From Xestospongia muta (Eukaryota > Porifera > Demospongiae > Haplosclerida > Petrosiidae), in assembly GCA_963693285.1 (NCBI GenBank), contig OY848918.1, positions 9,860,162 through 9,924,161 of the forward strand: a stretch of 64,000 nucleotides of DNA, read 5' to 3'. The notes beneath the pieces were generated by a model. It was given only the letters and a program-made list of their open reading frames with translations, was not told the DNA's origin and made no database searches. Every line of letters starts with the position of its first letter. Positions within the stretch are counted from its first letter, which is position 1. The translations under genes and the position numbers were made by a program. Positions 54,357 to 64,000 of the stretch are shown here, in pieces.

Positions 54357-56035
54357 CTTCAAAAGACAAATATTACCTCCGTCTTCAAACCTTAAGGGAA
54401 TTATCCAATACCAAACTAAACTAGTAGTCTTGATAACAGCTGTATTTCACAAAACTAGTGATAAATAAAAGCTGTAACAACAGTTAGAGGACTACCTAAA
54501 ACATTTTTCGTTCACCTCTTAAAAGATATCCATCTATTTCAATGTCAACTACAGACCTCTTTCTCGTAAACTAATACTACATCAATGTTATCTTAAACAT
54601 GTATTACAGACAGAAGCACTTTATAATATTGACCTCCATAGAGAAAGGGACTTTAGCTATAGAAACAACAGAAACAAACAATTAATGTTAATATCAAGTC
54701 AAAGATTTCTAGTCATATAAAATTCAAAGAAAATTCATAAATGAGATTCTTGTTGCCATGAGATACAACATGACTTAATACCTTGTTTTTAGGTACAATA
54801 ATGTGTATATGGTATATATAGTCCATGTCAGTGTACTGAATAAACTTTACTGACTGATGAAATCCACTATACACATTGCACATTAAACATGGTATACACA
54901 GTAAACATGATATATGCAATATTACATTGTATTTACTACTTACAGTATACACAGTATATATGGTATAAACACATACTGTGTATAACATAACTATATACTG
55001 TGTATATTATGTTATACATAGTATATACAGTATACACTATATAGTATATCCACAGTATAATGTTATACATAGTATACACACTACATAATCACTGAGTTAG
55101 TGAGATAACTAAAAATTGAGTAACACCTGGAGGGATTGACTTTTCAGAGAAAGTAACCTCCTTCAAATGATAAAGGATACCACAAGGACTACCTAATATC
55201 AACCACGACTGTCCCTTCTTAGCATTAAAAAGATAATGTCCACCTCAAGGACTACCCTAATTAAAGCTGTGGTAAAATATATCAGTCCTCTTGATGACAG
55301 TTGTAGATCACAACAGTCCTCAGTGGTAATATACAGCAACTGTACTAACAGTTAGAGGGATATCACAGTAAAGAGTCTCCTCCCATTACCACTCAAGTTA
55401 TAAACACTACTTTATGATATATTATGTAACACTGGAATCTTCTTTACTAATTTAAGTCCACAATCATTTAATGAAAAGTCTATATAGCCTATAATTAGTC
55501 ATACTAATAGTTGTCTAGAGATAGATATACATGTTCGCCACATAATTTGATATGTAATATTTGAAAAATTCAAAGAAAACTAGTAGTAGTCTAGTTCATA
55601 AATGAAGTTAATATATGATATACAACATGATTTAATACCTTGTTTTTAGGTATAATGATGTGTATATGGTATATATAGTCCAAGTCAGTGTACTGAATAA
55701 ACTTTATTGACTAATAAAATTCACTATACACATTGCACATTAAACATGGTATACACATTTTGAGGTATGTTATATGCAATATTACATAGTATTTACTACT
55801 TACAGTATATACAGTATATATGGTATAAACACATACTGTGTATAACATAACTATATACTGTGTATACTACATATACTGTGTATTATGTTCTACACAATAT
55901 ATACAGTAGACATGGTAAACATAGTATACACTGTATATACATTATACACAGTATATATGAACAGGAAAGTCTAGTACGTGGGACTTTATTGATCCACCAG
56001 TTCCACCTCTAACTCATGCCCCTAATATTAGATTT
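54357..56035. other. Non-coding; duplicated satellite/promoter debris
   Basis: 54720-55080 (TATACACAGTA-type sequence) is repeated at 55590-55960, with a promoter-type block (55115-55530) between. 55970-56035 has no match that I could see. No gene. Confidence 0.7.
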
Positions 56036-56039
56036 GATT

Positions 56040-56174
56040 GGCGTTGTTTACAATAGAACTTTGTAATAATCTATTCTCAAATATCGTGAACGTTAATTAC
56101 AGGGGTTTTATTCATTTAAAATTAATTACAATAATATGCTGTGCATATTATCATCTTTATTTGTTGTAAATAGT

Positions 56175-56175
<1 letters not shown>
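56040..56175 (+). pseudogene. Phosphatase 3' end only
   Basis: TTGTTTACAATAGAACTTTG through AATTACAATAATATGCTGTG match the sequence after the phosphatase stop in other units. All coding sequence is missing, and at about 56175 the sequence jumps into the CFAP91 TRQE exon. Confidence 0.6.
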
Positions 56176-57745
<1,570 letters not shown>

Positions 57746-57769
57746 AGAGTAGCTTTACGATTCAATATA

Positions 57770-58035
57770 ATACTATCATATATATAGTGTATGTACAATG
57801 TACCATTGCGTGCTGTGTAATATAACTAATATTATGCAATCTTTATTGCATAATATTATCATATATATAGCGTGTGTACAATGTACCATTGAGTGTTGTG
57901 TTATATTGGCTCTTTATTGTATATTGCTCAATATAATACTATCATATATATAGTGTGTGTACAATGTACCATTGAGTGTTGTGTTATATTGGCTCTTTAT
58001 TGCATATTGCTCAATATAATACTATCGTATATACA
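57770..58035. repeat. 83-bp minisatellite, about 4 copies
   Basis: AATATAATACTATCATATAT and TGTACCATTGAGTGTTGTGT units, the last recognisable array sequence before unique DNA. Confidence 0.9.
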
Positions 58036-58518
58036 GTAATAATAGATCTTAGATAAACACAATACAATAAGATCAATCCTATAAGGACAAGTAATGGTAC
58101 CACTGTCACAATTCCTACAGCTATAAAGTCAACTGTTATATAATATATAAGCTTCATTTTGTTTTATGTAGGGTGGATCCAAAGAAGCTAGCTGTCACAT
58201 GACAACTAATAAAATAGACAAACAATGTAGATAAATTAAATTCATTGTGTACTAAAATTTAATTGTACTAGTGAATTAGAGAAATGTAAGATGAATATAG
58301 TTCTATAAAATAGATAACTCTGTTAAGTTAGCTAAATTTAATTTTTTATGTTTTACAAATAATATAATTAACTATAGTTTGATACTTTTAAATTACAGAG
58401 ATGCCAACCTCACAATTACAAATTCAGTGAGAAACAATTTTTTAACAAAATTATTATAACGCAAACATGTATATACATAGTACATTGTGTTTGTATTGTG
58501 TTTACAGTGTTGTATATT
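58036..58518. other. No feature recognised
   Basis: AT-rich DNA without array homology, credible reading frame or repeat; GGGTGGATCCAAAGAAGCTA near 58171 may be the edge of something not identified. Confidence 0.5.
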
Positions 58519-59620
58519 ATGTCATTTTTTATGACCTTGGTTATATTCTCTAGTTGCTTTCTTTGCTATAGCAATAAGTTCTTGTGGTGGTTCAAATTTG
58601 TAAGCTGGAATGTGATCAGGAAGAGCCATCTTTGTGGTGATAATGCTTCCTAGTGTTTCATCAGGGTCCAAGTTCGGTCGAAAGGGAGTTTTATTTTTTT
58701 CGTACAGTAGAAAAACACGTTCCTCAGCAGTATTTATATGAGATATTGTGAGAATCAGCTGTGCCACTTAACTAAGTAAAAAAACTCTGGATTACTGTCT
58801 GCTCTTTTCCTGCTAGAAAGATATGCCCATCCAAATGACATTATCTGAGAACAAGCTTGCTCTAGATTCTTCATCAACTGTTATTGTAGCCTTGTCCCAA
58901 ACTTCTGTAGGCACATCACTTTCATCTAGCAGCTGATAAGAAATGAATTCATCTTTCAATGTTTCTATTTGTGCTAAATCACTAAAAGGTTGTAGTACAG
59001 AGTATCTGTTCACAAAGTACTCTACTTGAAACATACTTAATCATCGCAGAATATGATATATCACAGAATGTGCAAAACCCTTCGAGCTCTTGCTTCCTTT
59101 TTGTTGATTTGTCAAGCCAGTAATATATATCTACACAAAAATCTTCAATATCAAACCCTGTAGCTTCAGTATATGCTTCACCAGCTTTAGAAGCAATGTT
59201 ATGTATAATATGGCATGGGCAACCACTAAGAATGTTGCTTGGTTCTTTGCCACTACCTTTGTCATGACAGAGTTATGTTTGCCTAGATTTACTGATTTTT
59301 TGGAATTTTGTTTTATAGTTGAAGGTACCTGCAAATTTATTTGTTGGTGATTCCGTTCTTCTTCTTTTTGGAGAAGAAACAGCTTCCTCTTCTTCACTCT
59401 CAGTATCAGCAATATTGGTAGAATTATCAGAATCCAATTCGAGAGACTCTTGAACATCAATGTTATTACTCGCCGTTTTAACACGTGGTGAAATTAAAGC
59501 CTCGTACCCAAACAAACATAAGGCGTGGCTACCTTGGTATGGAACCAAATTCAGACAGAGATAAGCAAATTTTCGTGAGGTAATTATCTTTACTCGTGAG
59601 ACCGTGAGATTCAATTGTAT
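58519..59620 (-). pseudogene. hAT-like transposase, decayed
   Basis: Order right to left: an acidic N-terminal region (TESEEEEAVSSPKRRRTESP, FNYKTKFQK) at 59290-59614; CPCHIIHNIASKAGEAYTEA, GFDIEDFCVDIYYWLDKSTK in another frame at 59100-59270; YFVNRYSVLQPFSDLAQIET at 58880-59034; and a C-terminus AEERVFLLYEKNKTPFRPNL, DETLGSIITTKM at 58522-58767. This is the arrangement of a hAT-superfamily transposase common in marine invertebrates, with the C-terminal dimerisation end last. Frameshifts near 59040-59270, stops, and loss of the segment between CDIS and YFVNRY show it is dead. No terminal inverted repeats located. Confidence 0.72.
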
Positions 59621-59952
59621 TCAGTGAGACTCACGAAATTTTCGTGAGAGTTGGCATGTCTGAAATTACCAATTTTATTCCTCAGATTTTTCACTGTCAG
59701 AACTGGGTAAACATTTTTAAGAGAAAGTATCAAAACTTGAAAGTGATTAACGTAAATTTATAACACGACATAATCCTTTAACAAGAGAGGTAATATGTGG
59801 TTATTTTTAACCCTTTAGTAATTGATTATATTATTTTAGCCAATGGATGCGAAATCACTCATCAAATAATTGAATTTTCATGAAAATTCTGAAGGTATTA
59901 TATCTTTAATCAATGTAGGTGTGGCTTAATTCACTAATTATATTCATTACAG
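59621..59952. other. No feature recognised
   Basis: AT-rich, between the transposase relic and the first PPIL2 exon. The preceding U-box exons of PPIL2 are not recognisable here. Confidence 0.5.
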
Positions 59953-61056
59953 GTCAATATCATTGTCCAATCACCTTCAAGGTCTTTAATGAAAATAGTC
60001 ACATTGTTGCTATACACCCCAGTGGTAACGTCTATTCCTATGAGGTCATATAAATAGAGTTATCATTTCATTATTGTGTTACTATTATTGGTGCATGCAT
60101 ATTATATTTCTTATGTTACTAATATTAGTAACAGACCTCTGTTTCTGTAGGCAATTGACAGATTAAATACTAAAACTAAACATTTTCAAGGTCTTTTGAC
60201 AGAACAATCTTTTAAGAGAGGTGACATTATAACTATACAGGTAATTATCATAATTACTTTATAATTAATAGGGTCATCCCCAATTTTGTTATATAGGATC
60301 CAACTGCACTTGAAAAATTTGATATTTCCAGTTTTCATCACATGAAGAACAACTTATTTGTGGATGAAGAAGGTATGGACATTATACTATATTATAATAT
60401 TGTGACTGAGTCTGATTAAAAGGATCTTTATTGTGCAAAAGATTTCAAACAGAAACTTGCATATAATGGTTGTTACATGGCCATCATAAAGAGTATGCTT
60501 ACTAAACTTGCTATGTAGAAAGCAAAATGTATGTTTACTAAATTTTATAGACTTGTTGTTGTGTACCAACTATTTATATTCCAGTGTTTGTTAAAAAGTT
60601 TGTGTGATAAGACACTTTTTTCAGACTCAGTACATTGTCTAGTATTGTTATGTTTGTGTTTGTAATAAAATGTTTTATTTTAAACTCTATAGAACTAGAA
60701 AGAGCTAGAACAGATCCTATATATTCTTTATTATTAATCCTGAGGCTAGAGCCGCATTAGAAGAACTTCATGAAGAATATAAAGCTCCTGTAAGATAGTC
60801 CACATATGTGTGTGTCCATTGTGTAACCAATCATCTGTCCATCCATCATTTCATTCATCCATTTACTAGGAGAAAAAAGAAAAAGCCAAGACTAAATTAA
60901 CTGCAAGAAATGCTGTAAGTTATTATTAATTAACTACCTTGTTACTATGACAACTGTTGCTATGGTAACCCTATCTCTAGGCTCATTATTCAACAGGAGC
61001 TGTAGTACAGTCCTTTACATCAACGATATTTGTTCCAGTAAGAGAGAATGAAGTTG
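59953..61056 (+). pseudogene. PPIL2: PPIL2 (U-box cyclophilin) middle exons, frameshifted
   Basis: Six exons with GT-AG borders: 59953-60044 (QYHCPITFKVFNENSHIVAI, HPSGNVYSYE), 60151-60240 (AIDRLNTKTKHFQGLLTEQS, FKRGDIITIQ), 60297-60372 (DPTALEKFDISSFHHMKNNL), 60693-60789 (LERARTDPIYS then INPEARAALEELHEEYKAP), 60870-60914 (EKKEKAKTKLTARNA), 60981-61056 (AHYSTGAVVQSFTSTIFVP). This is the region between U-box and cyclophilin domain of PPIL2/Cyp60, a nuclear spliceosome-linked ubiquitin ligase/isomerase homologue. Exon 4 changes frame by one base in TTTATTATTAATC. Neither the U-box nor the cyclophilin domain is found in the window. It may be a partial copy, or a real gene with an assembly error and distant exons. 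Confidence 0.78.
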
Positions 61057-61320
61057 GTAAATAGACACTGTATGTATAAAACAATTGTACAGGATTTAGA
61101 GGGTTAAAAATGAGTGCCAGAGTCTTAAAGGGTTAAAAATGAGTGCCAGAGTCACGAGGTTAATAGGAAATAATGTTTTTGTCATTCTTATGTCCATTTA
61201 TATATCTATTTATTCATCCATTGATTTATCCATGAATCCATTTGTAGAGTTTCATTGGTCTATTTCTGTACATGTAACGTGACTCATTCAAGTTTGGTCA
61301 TTCTTTATTTTGTCCTCTAG

Positions 61321-61950
61321 TTAAATCAATTAAAAGCTGACCTTCAAGACTTGTTATTCTCAGATAAATGGACACCAGATGCATATCTCATAGCCAGAGT
61401 TTATGTCCCTGATGACTTTGAGAGAGATGATAAAGACCACTTTACTGATAATGAAAGGTACACGTGAGAAGACTTCATTTATCAATATATGTGTGTGTCA
61501 TTTATTTAACTCTAGGTCTAGACTGCCACAACTAGTAAGACGCAATGATAAAGTGTAAGTGAATACGTTAATACTTTTGATTAAATTCTACAAGAATCGT
61601 AGTCATTTCAATTTTTTTGTAAACAATGTCAAAAACTTACCAAATATAAAATTTACATCATTGCTCAATGGCCATTTAGTATTGGTTAAAAATTTGTAAA
61701 ATAGTAAATTTAACTAATTTTAATTTTTACTAATATTTAGCAAACTATAACTTACTTTAGAAATAAAAAAATAACTATAAATAAAAAATAATTCATTCTT
61801 TTATGATTATTTTTGTTATTCCCATTAGTAAAGACAAGGGATATCGTTGTCTTCACGAGAGTGTCCACCTCCCAGCTCTCACACCACACCTACATAATCC
61901 AGTATCAGAACGACACAAACGAGCTCTATCACTACAAAGAACTAGATTAG
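61321..61950 (+). CDS. Unidentified three-exon coding chain
   Basis: Exons 61321-61457 (LNQLKADLQDLLFSDKWTPD, AYLIARVYVPDDFERDDKDH), 61516-61554 (SRLPQLVRRNDK) and 61829-61950 (KDKGYRCLHESVHLPALTPH, NPVSERHKRALSLQRTRLG) join in one frame (phases 2, 2, 1) with GT-AG borders, giving about 99 residues without a stop. Consistent phase across three exons makes this a real coding segment, though 5' and 3' exons are not seen. The family is unknown to me. It lies 265 bases after the last PPIL2 exon; a continuation of that gene would need the cyclophilin domain, which this is not. Confidence 0.55.
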
Positions 61951-62935
61951 GTACATTGACAAAAGACCACTTGAATTTTCTGTAACATAATATTTTTTCT
62001 AAAATATACAATTTCAGTGCTATAAATACATTAGTAGCAATGAAGGAATAAAAGATTATAATTAATACCTATTATTAGAATCATATGTCTGTCTACATGT
62101 ACTTACATGTATTCTATGAAACCAATCACTCTTCCCTTATCGACTTCAACAAATCTGAGCTATAGGTAGCTAGCAATAGTCAGTGAATTATCTAAAACTA
62201 TTACTAGTATAGATTAAATGTTATGTGTCTCTCAAGTACCCTTATAAGATATCAAACAAACTGGACAAGATCCATACAGATCACTCTCACCTTCTAACTC
62301 AAAGATCTTACTCTCTATATAAACTAAGTGACACTTGATTAGTTCATATGTAATACAGTAATATGTTTAAATAGTGAGCCTACAATTTTCATTCATAGCT
62401 AAAATTTATAAATAGTAAAGTTTGTTAATAAATTAAAACTGTATTGGTGTATTAAAAGATTGATACATTTAAAATACATAATTTTTTCAAAGCTACCACT
62501 GACAGATCTGAGTTCATGTAGTAGGTAAGATACACTGTGATAGGTGTCTCCTTCATATATGCACTAGTTTCACTAATTTTATAATATATACATACACATA
62601 TATATTGTAACAGAAAATTACTAAGACCGCTACACTGTCTAGTTTGGAAATTTCTAATAGAAATATATTATACCTTTTATGGTATATAGACATTGCTTTA
62701 AAACTATATTTCTTTCCAATAACAACTTGTATAATGTTAAAAATACTATAGGTATTTTGAAGACTTTAATTAGTTCTTAATCAAAATCAATTAAAAATCA
62801 ATTAATGTTAGTCACACGTGTAGTTATTTCCCGCCAAATTTGTCACGAGTTTGTTTTGAGTGATTGTAAAATTGAAGCATGACAAGATTATCTTGATAAC
62901 ATAAAAGGTCTCCTCCATTTTGCATACTTTTATTA
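61951..62935. other. No feature recognised
   Basis: AT-rich, no credible gene, no array homology. Possibly an intron or intergenic. Confidence 0.5.
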
Positions 62936-63840
62936 GAAGGTGAGTTATCTCTCCATCCATCCATCTCACGTCCTTTCTGCAGTTGTTACAAATAACTCTC
63001 TTTTTCTTCCTCTATGTTCTCTACGACTCATCGCATCGTTGGATCATCTCGTACTTCGTTGGATCGACTCGCCTCATCGTTGGACAACTCTCATCGCTGG
63101 ATCATCTTTTTATTTTATTTTTGTCATCTTTATCTGTTTCTTTTCTTTTTATTCTTATTTTTTATTTATTTTTTTATTATTTATTTATTTTTGTCAAGTG
63201 ATTTTTGAATTTTAAAAAAAAAGATTTTATTTCTTCCCTCTTCGTTTCTACAGGACTCAACTTGGAAGTTCTTTCCCTGTTCTAGACTGTGTTCTCTGGT
63301 GTTCTCTGATGTTGTTGACTGTTCTCTGATGTTCTCTTGACTCAGTTGACTGTTCTAATCTTCTCTGGATGTAAAAGATGAGTTGCTCTCCATGTCATTG
63401 GACTCTTCCTGTCTTCCTTCAAGCCTTCTTTCCTCTTCTTTTATTTTTATTTTTTTTTATTTTGGGCTATCCAGCCCATACACCATACACACACTCATAC
63501 AAACCCTATTAATTATCTCTCCCCTGCCGCCTGGCGGCCTAAAAAAAAAAATTTTTTTTTTAAATCCTAGGCCGCCAGGTGGCGGGGGAGAGCTCTGATC
63601 TTCTGGGGTGCGTGTGTGTGCTGTGTGTGTGTGTGTTGGTGGTCCTTTTTCACTTCCTCTGTCTCTCTTCACTCTCTATCCATTCATATTGTCACTATCA
63701 GTTCATAACTACTCTCTTTTTCTTTCCCTGCAGGAGCACTGGTGAAAAAGGTGAGCTGTCTCTCCATCCATCCATCCACTCCTCATCCATTCTTTAGTAA
63801 TCCAGTTGTTATTCTTCTCTTTCTCCCTCTATGTTCTCAA
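62936..63840. repeat. Pyrimidine-rich region, duplicated edges
   Basis: GGTGAGTTATCTCTCCATCC at 62939 and GGTGAGCTGTCTCTCCATCC at 63749 head similar blocks (each followed about 60-70 bases later by TTTCTCCCTCTATGTTCTC-like sequence), 810 bases apart. Inside are CATCGTTGGATCATCTCG-type short repeats (63038-63105) and TGTTCTCTGATGTTCTCTTG repeats (63285-63365). The plus strand is strongly C+T-rich. Reading frames here are low-complexity and not credible genes. Confidence 0.6.
63517..63592. repeat. GC-rich 25-bp inverted repeat around A/T tract
   Basis: Arms 63517-63541 and 63568-63592 pair over 25 bases with two mismatches; each contains CTGGCGGCCTA or its complement. The 26-base centre is nearly all A then T, extending the stem. 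It stands out against an AT/CT-rich surround. A MITE-like element end or fold-back sequence; no target duplication identified with certainty. Confidence 0.7.
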
Positions 63841-64000
63841 CTTGTGGACTGACTGGACTCTTGGGAACTCTCTATCTTCTCTTTCCTACAATTGCTGGAT
63901 TGGAGACCTTCACTAGTACTGGACTTCTTGGGAACTCTTCAACTACAGAGACTGTTTTTATTTTTAGTTTTAGTTGTCATTTTTTAAGTTTTTTCTTTTA

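Noticed and set aside
58519..59620. A functional domesticated transposase
   Set aside because: Conserved blocks lie in different frames with stops between them and the central catalytic part is missing.
62940..63800. Overlapping plus-strand frames with hydrophobic F/L/S-rich translations
   Set aside because: They are by-products of C/T-rich low-complexity DNA present in all three frames.

Overview
The window looks like a demosponge nuclear genome, most probably Amphimedon or a close relative. It is AT-rich, with short GT-AG introns, TATA boxes, AATAAA signals and a secreted-protein domain I know only from sponges and corals. The species call is inference. Nearly all of positions 1-58000 is one tandem segmental array. 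The repeating unit, best seen at 23235-30610, has three parts. (1) A minus-strand copy of the cilia gene CFAP91 is split in two: its 5'-side exons lie at the right (e.g. 29996-30177) and its middle and 3' exons at the left (e.g. 23235-25796). (2) An intronless minus-strand gene for a secreted coiled-coil/fibrinogen-like protein (called FReD here) sits in the CFAP91 intron between those halves. (3) A plus-strand fragment of a histidine-phosphatase (UBASH3-like) gene abuts the 5'-most CFAP91 exon.

Layout: 1-905 is a 45-bp satellite. 1664-4488 is the right end of a first unit. Further CFAP91 3' halves begin at 5456, 15572, 23235, 30935, 40486 and 45012, and a last truncated one spans 56175-57745. 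Five FReD genes keep full-length open frames (6613-7857, 18088-19404, 25940-27181, 36878-38119, 50202-51443). At least eight further FReD pieces are broken. Every CFAP91 and phosphatase copy that I could follow is disabled by stops, frameshifts, lost splice sites or deleted exons. The array therefore looks like an expansion of the nested FReD gene, with host-gene debris carried along.

Two units (32389-35880 and 45431-49165) carry a compact foreign cassette inserted in the CFAP91 remnant. It has four genes arranged divergently about a short palindrome: a coiled-coil membrane protein, a LITAF-like zinc/membrane protein and a DEDD-type 3'-5' exonuclease on the minus strand, and a roughly 475-codon gene of unknown function on the plus strand. 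It resembles a piece of an integrated DNA virus or virus-like element, but I cannot assign a family.

From about 58040 rightwards the array stops. There follow a decayed hAT-like transposase (minus), exons of the spliceosomal cyclophilin PPIL2 (plus, with a frameshift), an unidentified three-exon chain (plus), and a pyrimidine-rich segment with a long GC-rich inverted repeat. The window also holds a hAT-type element inserted at 4558-5192, a fold-back insertion at 12741-12862, tRNA-like SINE candidates, TA microsatellites and several minisatellites.
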